In this document: one piece after another, positions 31,733 to 40,780 of the stretch
Layout of the letters: the number at the start of each line of letters is the position of its first letter
How positions within the stretch are numbered: the first letter of the stretch is position 1
Source: JAAYHC01 sp964483175
Lineage (GTDB): Bacteria; Bacillota; UBA5301
Reading direction: 5' to 3'
NCBI GenBank assembly: GCA_964483175.1
Contig: CAZAAT010000001.1
Location: forward strand, 1 to 64,000
DNA length: 64,000 nt
Position numbers and translations under genes: made by a program
The notes under the pieces: generated by a model
Database searches by the model: none
What the model saw: only the letters and a program-made list of their open reading frames with translations
Told to the model about the DNA's origin: nothing

Positions 31733-34164
31733 TTCCCCATCCCCCTTACCTGTTTTAACAGGCGCTTCGCCTCCTGAACACCGGCTACAGCATCCTTACC
31801 ATAACCCGCTGCCCCGATCTCTTTGGCGTAATCTGCCGTTACTACTGCTCCGCCAACTAAAACAGGTAGTTGTGGAGCTGCTTCCCGTAGCCTCTGCACG
31901 GTTTTGGCCATCGCCGGTAGGGTCGTGGTCATCAAAGCACTCAATAAGACAAGGTCAACCTGTTCAGCCACGGCCACACGAACAATTTCCTCTACCGGTA
32001 CATCCTTACCCAAATCCAGCATGCTAAAGCCGTGATTCTCCAAGATCACCTTGACGATGTTCTTGCCGATATCATGGATATCTCCTTCGACGGTAGCGAT
32101 AAGCGCCCGGCCAGCCACAACCCGATCATCCAGCGGAAAGCGGTCCTTAATTATGGCAAAAGCTTTTTGGGCGGCCTCTGCTGACAGCAAGAGGTTGGGT
32201 AAAAAATACTCGCCCTGTTCATACTTGGCTCCCACTACTTCCAGGGCCGGCGTTAAGATCTCGGTTACCAGCTTCAGCGGATCCATTCCCGCTGATAATA
32301 GTCTTTCGACCACCGGAGCTACCCCCTCACGATCCCCCGAAACCACTTGCTTTGCTAACAGCTGGTGGTCATTGTTGGACCGTGTCTCTCTCTGCGGGGC
32401 TTTGTTCTGGGCTTCTTTGCCGCCGAAAACAGAGAGATATCTGGTAGCGCCCTGATCACGCCCTGCCAGTAAGTTTGCTGCAACAATAGTATCTCTGGTT
32501 GAATCGATTAAGGGGTTTATTATGGCAGCATCAAGGCCGCTGCTGATAGCCATGGCTAAAAAAGCATCATTTAGCGGAATCCGATTGGGTAGACCATGAG
32601 AGATGTTGCTAATGCCGAGGACACAACAGACCCCGAGTTCTTGCTTAATTAGTTGAATTGCTTTGAGCGTCTCCCGGGCGGACTGCTGATCCACTCCGAC
32701 CGTCATGGTTAAACAATCGATCATGATCTCACTGGGGTCGAGTCCATAACTCTGCGCGGTCCGGACAATCAGCTCCGCGGCAGCAAGTCGTTCTCTAGCC
32801 GACTGAGGGATGCCTTGCTCAGTAATCGTCAACCCAATAACAGCCGCACCATATTTTTTAGCAATCGGCAAGAGCTGAGCAAGACTTTCCTTTTTGGCCG
32901 TAACCGAATTCAGCAAAGCCTTGCCTTGATAAATGGAAACTCCGGCCCGTAAGACCTCCGGAGTAGCGCTATCGAGTACCAGAGGCAAACCGGTAACTCG
33001 TTCGACCGCCGGAACCGCTTGTCTAATTGCCGCAACCTGATCAATACCGGCGACGCCAACATTAAGATCTAATAGTTCGGCCCCGATTTCTGCCTGCTGC
33101 CGGGCCTCCCGAGATACCTCAATCATGGCCCCGCTTGCAATATCAGCGGCTAACTGTTTTCGTCCGGTTGGATTAAGGCGCTCCCCGATTATGCGCACCG
33201 GTTGATTGGCCCCAATGGCAACATGCTCAGTACGTGAGGCCAAATAGAGCACACCTTGTGGTCTGGGAGAGGAGACCACCGGGGTACCGCCAAGGTGAGC
33301 GGCGAATCTAAGATGATCCGGAGTTGTGCCACAACATCCACCAACAATTGCTGCCCCGCTCGATTGGAGTCGTTCCAGTCCGGCTACGAACTCTTCCGGA
33401 TTAGCTGGAAAAACGGTGCGTCCCCCTTCTAGTCTCGGCAGGCCAGCATTCGGCTCGGCGAGGATCGGGGATAGACCCAGTGCAGCCATTCGCTCGATGA
33501 TCGGTACCAGTTCTTGCGGACCGAGAGAGCAGTTGGCGCCTACCACACTCGCTCCAGCCGCGCTCAAGGAAATGACCGCAGCCTCCGGAGTTGCTCCGGT
33601 TAGCGTGCGCCCCGAAGCCTCAAAGTTCATACTGCACCAAACCAGCACCCCAAGCTCTTTAGCTGCCAGAATAGCCTGGCGTGCCTCGGCTAAATCGCTC
33701 ATGGTCTGGATGTAAATCAGATCTGCACCGGCTTCGACCAAAGACCTTGCCTGCCGGAGAAACGCGGTATAGGCGGTCTGTAGCGGGAGGGATCCATATG
33801 GTTCTAGTAGCTCCCCAAGTGGGCCGATAACACCAGCGACCCCGGCCGTGCCATCTCGTCCGGCTTGAACAATCGCTTGCCGCGCTAATTTAACCCCGTG
33901 CCAATTGAATGTCTCAACCTCTTCAGCCAGCCCAAACTGGGCTAATTTGAATTGGTTAGCACCAAAGGTGTTGGTCTCAATGATTTGTGCCCCTGCCTGG
34001 AGGTAGGATTGGTGCACCGACTGGACCAGATCGGGCCGGCTAACATTCCACGCTTCGGGACACTCCTTCACCGACAAGCCGAGGGCCTGTAAAGTCGTAC
34101 CCATAGCCCCATCCAGAAGGATCAATCCCCGGCCAAGCTGCGCCGTTAGCGAAGAAGCGTTCAC
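31729..34164 (-). CDS. metH: Cobalamin-dependent methionine synthase without reactivation domain
   Basis: An 811-residue protein with three of the four MetH modules: homocysteine S-methyltransferase (about 1-290, DGAMGTTLQ, and zinc ligands at GANCS and GGCCGT), pterin-binding (about 315-575, GERLNPTG, DLNVG) and cobalamin-binding cap and Rossmann domains (about 600-808, DIHDIGKN with the B12-ligand His). The AdoMet-binding reactivation domain is missing but is encoded just upstream as a separate gene. It transfers the methyl group from methyl-tetrahydrofolate to homocysteine. Confidence 0.94.
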   Translation of the reverse strand: MNASSLTAQLGRGLILLDGAMGTTLQALGLSVKECPEAWNVSRPDLVQSVHQSYLQAGAQIIETNTFGANQFKLAQFGLAEEVETFNWHGVKLARQAIVQAGRDGTAGVAGVIGPLGELLEPYGSLPLQTAYTAFLRQARSLVEAGADLIYIQTMSDLAEARQAILAAKELGVLVWCSMNFEASGRTLTGATPEAAVISLSAAGASVVGANCSLGPQELVPIIERMAALGLSPILAEPNAGLPRLEGGRTVFPANPEEFVAGLERLQSSGAAIVGGCCGTTPDHLRFAAHLGGTPVVSSPRPQGVLYLASRTEHVAIGANQPVRIIGERLNPTGRKQLAADIASGAMIEVSREARQQAEIGAELLDLNVGVAGIDQVAAIRQAVPAVERVTGLPLVLDSATPEVLRAGVSIYQGKALLNSVTAKKESLAQLLPIAKKYGAAVIGLTITEQGIPQSARERLAAAELIVRTAQSYGLDPSEIMIDCLTMTVGVDQQSARETLKAIQLIKQELGVCCVLGISNISHGLPNRIPLNDAFLAMAISSGLDAAIINPLIDSTRDTIVAANLLAGRDQGATRYLSVFGGKEAQNKAPQRETRSNNDHQLLAKQVVSGDREGVAPVVERLLSAGMDPLKLVTEILTPALEVVGAKYEQGEYFLPNLLLSAEAAQKAFAIIKDRFPLDDRVVAGRALIATVEGDIHDIGKNIVKVILENHGFSMLDLGKDVPVEEIVRVAVAEQVDLVLLSALMTTTLPAMAKTVQRLREAAPQLPVLVGGAVVTADYAKEIGAAGYGKDAVAGVQEAKRLLKQVRGMGK

Positions 34165-34193
34165 AAATACCCCCCCATTGTCATGACTTGAAG

Positions 34194-34883
34194 CTAGTCA
34201 CGAAATTGGCAGTCTTCTAACGAACATCGGCTGCACTCGCTTTTTCCCTGTTGCTTTAGGTCGTTAGTTCCAATCCCGATTAACGCAGTAATCGATTTGC
34301 GCGGAACTAACAGCCCGGATTTATTTAGGCTAATCCCAACCCGATCTCCCTGGGTTAATGGGAATAGGCTGTGTTGTGCTTCTAGTGGCCAATCATTGTA
34401 CCCGGGACTGATGCGATCACCAGCGATTAATCCGATCTGCCCAGCTCGTTGGCGCACTGTTTGATTGACCCTCTCCGCTAAGGATTCGACTGCCACCGAC
34501 CCCGCGGCGTCTAATACAGCGCCCTTAGTGTATTCGCCCCGCTCGAAAAGGGAATTTACCTCATCCTCAAGTTTGGAGCCAATAGTTACAGCAAAAAGAT
34601 ATGCCCGACTGATTCGGCCAAGACGCCGAATAGTTCGGGCCCCGGATATTTGCAGGCTGTCGCCGATTCTGATCTCCTGTTCAGAGATTACCGCAGGATA
34701 GTCAAGGCCGATCCCCGCTGGTCTGACGAGCTCAAAGGCGAACTCACACATTTGCCGGCAAACTGCCATTGCTTCGGGGGTCGGGGGGCTTTTCTGAGCG
34801 CGATGACCCAGGTACCGTAAGACCTCGGAGAGTTCGATCCGAACCTCAAGATCTGTCCACTGCCCGTCTAACCCGATGCGCAT
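34194..34883 (-). CDS. Stand-alone MetH reactivation-domain protein
   Basis: A 229-residue protein that matches the C-terminal AdoMet-binding activation domain of MetH: RISPGYNDWPLEAQ and KSITALIGIG are the signature stretches. Four cysteines close the chain (CSRCSLEDC). It probably remethylates oxidised cob(II)alamin in the neighbouring short MetH, using AdoMet and a reductant. The end cysteines might bind a metal or cluster, which is not proven. It starts 38 bases inside the 3' end of the lipM gene, after CGGAGG. Confidence 0.88.
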   Translation of the reverse strand: MRIGLDGQWTDLEVRIELSEVLRYLGHRAQKSPPTPEAMAVCRQMCEFAFELVRPAGIGLDYPAVISEQEIRIGDSLQISGARTIRRLGRISRAYLFAVTIGSKLEDEVNSLFERGEYTKGAVLDAAGSVAVESLAERVNQTVRQRAGQIGLIAGDRISPGYNDWPLEAQHSLFPLTQGDRVGISLNKSGLLVPRKSITALIGIGTNDLKQQGKSECSRCSLEDCQFRD

Positions 34884-35682
34884 TCCAATCCTCCGAACTG
34901 TATTTGCTCAGTACCAAATCATTCGCCAAGCGGCGTTCTGAGGACGACAATTTTGAACTAATCAAGGAGATCTCAAAGGTATGTTCCCAACCGAAAGATA
35001 AAGCATCTACCACCTCATCGAAACATACATTGCGCCCTAAAGTGGTATGTAAATCTGCTACTGAGGCTTGCAAGGTTTCGGCGAGCTCAGGGTGTTGTTG
35101 GCCAGATAGTAGATAGACAAGGCGAGCCGCATCAAAGCGGAGCAATATCGAACCGTGCTGGAGGATTACCCCATGTTGGCGAAGCTGCGCGCTACCGACG
35201 AGTTTGCGGCCAGCCACTACAATCTCGTAGGAACTGGTGGCATCAAAGCAAGCTGCCGAGGCAGGTGTAGATTTTTTGCGCCGACCGGGAACCATCTCAG
35301 CCGGGACACCCAGATCCCTTAGTCCCTGCAGAATACCCTGGCTTAAAACCCGATAGGAATCGGTCACCCCACCAGAAGATAGCAAGCGATGATTCTCCGG
35401 CAGAATCAGCGCATAGGTGACCTCATGGTCATGTAAAACCGCACGCCCACCGGTTGGCCGTCGCACGCAGTCCACCCCGAGCTCACGGCAGGCCTCCAAA
35501 CTTACCGAACGGCCTCGGTCCTGGAAATGGCCCAGGCTGATACAAGGGGGGGACCACCCGTAAAACCGGATGATCGGCAGGCTATGACCAGTTGCCACCT
35601 GGTTAAGCAGCATCTCGTCGATGGCCATATTTTCCGCCCCCGTACGGAAACCGGTGTTGAGCAACCTCCACTCATTACTCAT
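34846..35682 (-). CDS. lipM: Octanoyltransferase of the LipM type
   Basis: A 278-residue biotin/lipoate A/B ligase-fold protein. It has the LipM pattern: RRPTGGRAV, the catalytic Cys145 in ACFDATSSYE and Lys160 in GRKLVGSAQ. LipM moves octanoyl groups from acyl carrier protein to GcvH, the first step of lipoyl assembly; a lipoate ligase role is less likely because the catalytic Cys is present. The ATG at 35682 follows GGTGGAG. Its neighbours, two radical SAM proteins and the gcv genes, supply the other steps and the acceptor. Confidence 0.85.
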   Translation of the reverse strand: MSNEWRLLNTGFRTGAENMAIDEMLLNQVATGHSLPIIRFYGWSPPCISLGHFQDRGRSVSLEACRELGVDCVRRPTGGRAVLHDHEVTYALILPENHRLLSSGGVTDSYRVLSQGILQGLRDLGVPAEMVPGRRKKSTPASAACFDATSSYEIVVAGRKLVGSAQLRQHGVILQHGSILLRFDAARLVYLLSGQQHPELAETLQASVADLHTTLGRNVCFDEVVDALSFGWEHTFEISLISSKLSSSERRLANDLVLSKYSSEDWNAHRVRRAVDRS

Positions 35683-35723
35683 TTTTAACTCCACCAACCT
35701 TGCCAGTTATACCCAATTATACA

Positions 35724-36680
35724 CTACAGATCCAGGTCTGCAAAGGCCTTTTCGATCTCAATACCGGTCAAAGGTCGGGGATAATTGTAAAAGGTCTGTC
35801 CGGGGCGCTCATTGTAATAGGGGCGATTGCATCCGGGACAACCGCTGGTACGAAAAGCTGTACCGGCGGAGAGCAACCCCTCCAACTCGGAACGAGAATA
35901 GCCGAAATCGCGGATCTGACCGTCCGCAGAAAAAGATAGCTCTAAGGGCAACCCCGAAGCCAACAAGTAATTTAGCACCTGAATCCGACGGTACTGATCA
36001 AGCGGTGGTGGAGGTAGCTTGGCTAACCTGGTCCCGGGAACCGGGGTGAAGGCGAAAAGACCCACCCGCACTCCAACAGACCAAAAATCCTTTAGGATCT
36101 CGGCAGCATCTGCCTCGGTCTCACCAAGTCCGATGATCAAATGGGTCGATATCTTGCCTGGATAAGTTAGGGCTGCCTCTTTAATTAAACGGTAAACTCG
36201 GGAGTAGTCCCCGTTTTTGGTCTGGTGAAAAACCCAAGGAGTCGCGGCATCAAGTGGAATACCGATCCGGTCCAATCCGGCTTGCAGTAGTCGGCCAACC
36301 TCTTCCGTGCTTTCCGGTAGGAGTGAGCTACTGATCGGAATTTCTGCCAGACCCGGAGTTTTCCTAATCTTCCCAACAAGCTCATGCAACTGGCTCACCC
36401 GCTGCGGCCCGATTACGGTTTGGATACAAATGCGGGCAAATGAATTCTGCAGCAATTGCACTTGTTCCGGGCGGAGCAAATCCGCAACCTCAAAGGTCGG
36501 CCAAGAAATCCGCGACAACCACTTGTGGTCACTCTGGCTGGACCTGGCTTGCGGGCAGAAGCCACAATCGCTACGACAGTCACCTGCCATCAATAAGTAA
36601 CAGGTCGACGGCTTCTCTACCATCTTTGCCCGAGCGAGGCCCAGGACAACGGCGCTGCCTAAACTGACTCTAATCTGCAT
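35724..36680 (-). CDS. Radical SAM protein, LipS1/LipS2-like (biotin-synthase-like partner)
   Basis: A 318-residue radical SAM enzyme with the [4Fe-4S] motif at C35, C39 and C42 (CRSDCGFC) and a TIM-barrel layout like that of biotin synthase. A second cysteine pair near the C-terminus (SGCPGCNRPYYNERPGQ) may hold an auxiliary cluster that donates sulphur. It stands next to another radical SAM gene and lipM in a glycine cleavage operon with no lipA, so a two-subunit lipoyl synthase (LipS1 plus LipS2) is the best guess. The ATG at 36680 follows GGTGA; it overlaps the next gene by 11 bases. Confidence 0.75.
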   Translation of the reverse strand: MQIRVSLGSAVVLGLARAKMVEKPSTCYLLMAGDCRSDCGFCPQARSSQSDHKWLSRISWPTFEVADLLRPEQVQLLQNSFARICIQTVIGPQRVSQLHELVGKIRKTPGLAEIPISSSLLPESTEEVGRLLQAGLDRIGIPLDAATPWVFHQTKNGDYSRVYRLIKEAALTYPGKISTHLIIGLGETEADAAEILKDFWSVGVRVGLFAFTPVPGTRLAKLPPPPLDQYRRIQVLNYLLASGLPLELSFSADGQIRDFGYSRSELEGLLSAGTAFRTSGCPGCNRPYYNERPGQTFYNYPRPLTGIEIEKAFADLDL

Positions 36681-37569
36681 CTCCATCACCATAAAGAACA
36701 CAACACTGCCAAAAATCTTCTTGCAGCATGCCTAGATATTCTGCTAACTGAAGCGCCCCGGGAGTTGGTTGAACTATCGCGTTTACCCCTGCCAACACGG
36801 CATAACGGTCAACTTCTTGACGATATCTGCCCGCCGGCCGCATACAGCCAAGGGTTACCCGCAGTTGCGGATAGTCGCGGCCCAGGGTGGCAAAGAACTC
36901 CGCTACCTCCGAAGGCTGAGGTGGTTGGCGATCAGCCAATCTTGTCCCCTTGGTGGGAATGAAGATCAGTACCACTAATTCACGAAATCCAGCCTTTTCT
37001 AGCAGCTTGACCGCATTTAATTCCGAGCTGAGCCCAGGCTCTTCAGACAGGCCCAGACAGAGATGTGGCACGACGCGCCGAAATCGGGATAACAACAACA
37101 GCGAGTCCAATGCTTCAGCAACTGAGTAGTTCAAACCATAAATCTTCCGTAGGGTAGATTCATCACCGACAAAATCACAGGAAAAGACGGAGGCTACCTC
37201 AGCAAGTTGCTGAGCAGCCTCGAGACTCTGCACATAACCAGGGTGCAAGTTTAATTTATATTTCTTCCTTAGGGTCTTGATCGTTGCCAAGTGCGGCAGG
37301 ATCGGAACAACCCCGGCTCCATCACAAGCCCCGCTAATCAGAAGACTTTTCCACGGGGAGGATTCCCTTTGCGCAACCTCCAGCAGAGGTTTCATCGCCT
37401 TTAGGTAGTGCCCTCCACAATGGGCACAATCCTGTGGACAAGCCTCCGAGGTAACCCTAACGGTTGCGGTGCCTGTCGGACGAACCGCGAGTAAAGTCGG
37501 GGCATGGTATTTTAACCGCTCCTGACGGACCTCCAACAAGCCAAGTTCGAGTTGGCTAAACCTCTCCAC
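36670..37569 (-). CDS. Radical SAM protein, second LipS1/LipS2-like partner
   Basis: A 299-residue radical SAM protein with the cluster motif C44, C48, C51 (CPQDCAHC), and further cysteines at the very C-terminus (QCCVL). The mid-chain SGACDGAG and HPGY stretches differ from LipA. It starts one base before gcvPB ends, and its 3' end overlaps the other radical SAM gene. As a pair they probably insert the two sulphur atoms into octanoyl-GcvH. Which of the two corresponds to LipS1 cannot be settled by eye. Confidence 0.75.
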   Translation of the reverse strand: MERFSQLELGLLEVRQERLKYHAPTLLAVRPTGTATVRVTSEACPQDCAHCGGHYLKAMKPLLEVAQRESSPWKSLLISGACDGAGVVPILPHLATIKTLRKKYKLNLHPGYVQSLEAAQQLAEVASVFSCDFVGDESTLRKIYGLNYSVAEALDSLLLLSRFRRVVPHLCLGLSEEPGLSSELNAVKLLEKAGFRELVVLIFIPTKGTRLADRQPPQPSEVAEFFATLGRDYPQLRVTLGCMRPAGRYRQEVDRYAVLAGVNAIVQPTPGALQLAEYLGMLQEDFWQCCVLYGDGDAD

Positions 37570-37570
37570 A

Positions 37571-39040
37571 TTAACCCCGCCATCTCAGATCCGGATTGCG
37601 AGCTGCCGCGGTTTCATCTAACCTGTACACCGGCAGCTTAGTTGGTGCCTGCTGTAATAGCTCCGGATTTTGCTCGGCTTCGTGGGCAATTTGACGCATC
37701 ACCTTGACAAAATCATCCAAGGTCTCTTTGCTCTCCGTCTCCGTAGGCTCGATCATCATCGCCTCCTCGACAATCAGCGGGAAGTAGATCGTCGGAGCAT
37801 GAATACCAAAATCGAGCAATCGTTTGGCCATATCCAGAGTTTTCACCCCGTTGGCCTTTTGCCGTGAACCGGATAGCACAAACTCGTGCATACAGCGGCG
37901 CTGATACGGCAGATCAAAGTAGTCTTTTAATTGTTCTAACAAATAGTTGGCGTTGAGCACCGCATTTTCCGCAACCGCCTTCAGCCCGCTAGAGCCCATT
38001 TGTCGGATGTAGGTGTAAGCCTTCAACGCTACGAGAAAATTACCGTAGTAACCCTTGACTCTGCCGATTGACTGCGGTAAATCGTAATTAAACTGGTAAT
38101 TATCCGCCGCTTTGATCACTCGTGGTAGCGGCAGAAACGGCTCAAGTATCTTTTTGACACCGACCGGACCGGAGCCCGGGCCGCCGCCGCCATGCGGTGC
38201 CGCGAAGGTCTTGTGCAAATTTAGATGGATTACATCAAAGCCCATATCTCCCGGACGGGTGATCCCGAGAATGGCGTTGGCATTTGCTCCATCATAATAC
38301 AAGAGTCCGCCGGCATTATGAATAATCTCAGCTATCTCCAGAATGTTCTCTTCAAACAAGCCCAGAGTATTCGGGTTGGTTAACATCAGTGCTGCTGTTT
38401 GCGGACCAACGACCCGCCGCAAAGCCTCAATATCGACATTGCCCCGGTCATCGGATGGCACCTCCACCACTTTGAAACCGCACATAGCCGCGCTGGCCGG
38501 ATTGGTTCCGTGCGCCGAGTCCGGAACAATTACCTCTCGGCGCATCGCCAACTCCCCGCGATGGCGATGGTAAGCCTTGATCAACATCAGCCCTGTCAAC
38601 TCGCCATGAGCTCCGGCGGCTGGTTGCAGAGTAAAAGCATCCATACCCGTTATTTCACAGAGGTACTGCTCGAGCTCAAAGATCACCTGTAAAGAACCCT
38701 GGCAAGTCTCTTCTGGTTGGAGGGGATGAATACCGGCAAACCCATCCAAGCTGGCCACATCTTCGTTGATCTTCGGATTGTATTTCATTGTACAGGAACC
38801 AAGAGGATAAAAACCCCTATCTACGCTATGGTTGAGCTCTGACAGTCTGGTAAAATGGCGAACAACCCCGAGCTCACTCACCTCCGGTAAGACCGGAGGA
38901 TTTTGCCGCAACAAGTTTTCTGGGAGGATGGCTGATAAAGGTTGGGCTGGAACATCTAAAGCCGGCAGTGAGAAACCGGTCCGCCCGGGGACGCTTTCGG
39001 CAAAGATCGGCTTAACTCCAGCGGTATGACTGACTCTCAT
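37571..39040 (-). CDS. gcvPB: Glycine dehydrogenase (decarboxylating) subunit 2
   Basis: A 489-residue P-protein beta half. The pyridoxal-phosphate lysine lies in HLNLHKTFAAPHGGGGPG, the glycine-rich loop typical of GcvP; GSCTMKYNPK is also diagnostic. With GcvPA it decarboxylates glycine and loads the aminomethyl group on lipoyl-GcvH. It overlaps gcvPA by 4 bases. Confidence 0.97.
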   Translation of the reverse strand: MRVSHTAGVKPIFAESVPGRTGFSLPALDVPAQPLSAILPENLLRQNPPVLPEVSELGVVRHFTRLSELNHSVDRGFYPLGSCTMKYNPKINEDVASLDGFAGIHPLQPEETCQGSLQVIFELEQYLCEITGMDAFTLQPAAGAHGELTGLMLIKAYHRHRGELAMRREVIVPDSAHGTNPASAAMCGFKVVEVPSDDRGNVDIEALRRVVGPQTAALMLTNPNTLGLFEENILEIAEIIHNAGGLLYYDGANANAILGITRPGDMGFDVIHLNLHKTFAAPHGGGGPGSGPVGVKKILEPFLPLPRVIKAADNYQFNYDLPQSIGRVKGYYGNFLVALKAYTYIRQMGSSGLKAVAENAVLNANYLLEQLKDYFDLPYQRRCMHEFVLSGSRQKANGVKTLDMAKRLLDFGIHAPTIYFPLIVEEAMMIEPTETESKETLDDFVKVMRQIAHEAEQNPELLQQAPTKLPVYRLDETAAARNPDLRWRG

Positions 39041-40380
39041 AACAACCCCCCCATTACTTTAACCAGATAATCCAGCTCTTCTTTGGTCCGCTGCTCGGTA
39101 ACGCAAAAGAGCACTAGATCATCGAGCTCAGGATAGTATCTGGCCAGAGGAAGCGGTCCAAGGATTCCATATTCGACCAACCGGCTGAACAGCTCTTCCG
39201 GGTTGGCCTTGACCCGTAGGGTAAACTCATGGAAAAATGGGCCCGGTAAACCTGGACTGACCCCTTCAATGTTCAACAGTTGATCGTACAAATAATGTGC
39301 TTTCTGGACGGAATGCTCAGCTACCTTCGCCAAGCCTTGCGGGCCTAACAGCGAAAGATATACTGTTGCCGCCAACGCATTAAGGGCTTGGTTCGAACAA
39401 ATATTCGAAGTGGCCTTCTGGCGCCTGATATGCTGTTCTCTCGCCTGCAGAGTCAATACGTACCCGCGGTTTCCTGCGGCATCAGTTGTAGCCCCGACAA
39501 TTCGCCCCGGCATGCGCCGCAGATACTTTTCGCGGCAGGCCAGATAGCCCAAGTGAGGGCCGCCAAAAGCCATCGGATTCCCCAACGCTTGCCCCTCACC
39601 ACAGGCGATATCTACACCTAATTCTCCTGGTGGTTTCAGTAGACCGAGAGCGATCGGATTGGCCGCACAGATCAGCAAAGCTCCGTGGGCGTGCGCGATT
39701 TCAGCTAGTTGCTCGATACCTTCTTCAATTTGACCAAAAAAATTGGGATATTGCACGATAACTGCAGCGGTTTGCTCATCGACAAGATCCCGAAGCTGTT
39801 CCACAGAAGGCTTTCCGTCACTAAGTGCCCCAACAACCAGCTGTAAATCCAGGAAGTCACAATAAGTCGCTAAAACGCGTTGGTACTCCGGATTAATGCT
39901 GGCTGAGGCCACAACTTTGGATCGCCGGGTAGCTCCCGTAGCCATTAAGGCCGCCTCCACCAACGCAGTAGCTCCATCATACAAAGATGCGTTAGAGACA
40001 TCGAGTCCAGTAAGGTTGCAAATCATGGTCTGATACTCGTAAATAGCCTGGAGGGTTCCTTGGCTAATCTCTGCTTGGTACGGAGTATAGGCGGTATAGA
40101 ACTCGGAGCGCCCCAAAATATGCCGAACAACGCTCGGGATATAGTGGTCATATGTACCAGCGCCTAAAAAAACCATAGCCTCAGCTGAACTAATATTTCG
40201 CGCAGCCAAAGACTTCAGGTTTTTTATCAAGATCGGTTCCGGTTCCGGCGCGGGTAATTTCAGCTCTCTGGTCAAGCGCAGACTAGCCGGGATATCCGCA
40301 AAAAGCTCGGCAACCTGCTCTACGCCAATAGCTGCCAGCATCTCAGCTTGATCGGCAGGGGTATTTGCGATAAATGACAC
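39037..40380 (-). CDS. gcvPA: Glycine dehydrogenase (decarboxylating) subunit 1
   Basis: A 447-residue P-protein alpha half (FLGAGTYDHYIPSVV, TAYTPYQAEISQGTLQ and SNICSNQAL are typical). It folds like GcvPB but lacks the active-site lysine, so it acts only with it. The gene lies 4 bases after gcvH. Confidence 0.97.
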   Translation of the reverse strand: MSFIANTPADQAEMLAAIGVEQVAELFADIPASLRLTRELKLPAPEPEPILIKNLKSLAARNISSAEAMVFLGAGTYDHYIPSVVRHILGRSEFYTAYTPYQAEISQGTLQAIYEYQTMICNLTGLDVSNASLYDGATALVEAALMATGATRRSKVVASASINPEYQRVLATYCDFLDLQLVVGALSDGKPSVEQLRDLVDEQTAAVIVQYPNFFGQIEEGIEQLAEIAHAHGALLICAANPIALGLLKPPGELGVDIACGEGQALGNPMAFGGPHLGYLACREKYLRRMPGRIVGATTDAAGNRGYVLTLQAREQHIRRQKATSNICSNQALNALAATVYLSLLGPQGLAKVAEHSVQKAHYLYDQLLNIEGVSPGLPGPFFHEFTLRVKANPEELFSRLVEYGILGPLPLARYYPELDDLVLFCVTEQRTKEELDYLVKVMGGLL

Positions 40381-40384
40381 AGGC

Positions 40385-40768
40385 TCACTCTCCTTCTATA
40401 AAAGCCTCATACTCCTGGTTAGTCATCAGCTTATCGAGTTCGGTTAGGTCCAGCATCTCAATTACCGCAATCCATCCATCGTTATAGGGATCCTGATTTA
40501 ATAATTCCGGACTATCTTCCAAATTGTCATTGACCTCAACAACTGTTCCAGAAATCGGTGCATAAACATCCGATACGGCTTTAACTGACTCGACCACCGC
40601 AAAATCATCGCCCTTAACGACCTCCTGACCGGGCGAGGGAAGGTCGACAAAGACTACATCACCTAATTCTTTTTGCGCATAATCGGTAATCCCGACAATG
40701 GCCCGTTTTCCACTGATTCTAATCCATTCGTGTTCCTTGGTGTACTTTAAATCAGAAGGGTTCATCAC
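40385..40768 (-). CDS. gcvH: Glycine cleavage system H protein
   Basis: A 127-residue lipoyl-carrier protein. The lipoylated lysine is K63 in VESVKAVSDVYAPI; KYTKEHEWI near the start and YNDGWIAVIEM near the end are standard. It shuttles the aminomethyl group between P-, T- and L-proteins and is the substrate for the LipM and LipS-like proteins encoded downstream. It lies 12 bases after gcvT. No lpd (L-protein) gene is in the window. Confidence 0.97.
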   Translation of the reverse strand: MMNPSDLKYTKEHEWIRISGKRAIVGITDYAQKELGDVVFVDLPSPGQEVVKGDDFAVVESVKAVSDVYAPISGTVVEVNDNLEDSPELLNQDPYNDGWIAVIEMLDLTELDKLMTNQEYEAFIEGE

Positions 40769-40780
40769 TAATACCTCCGT

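Noticed and set aside
34165..34193. SAM or cobalamin riboswitch before metH
   Set aside because: The gap is 29 bases; metH is internal to the operon.
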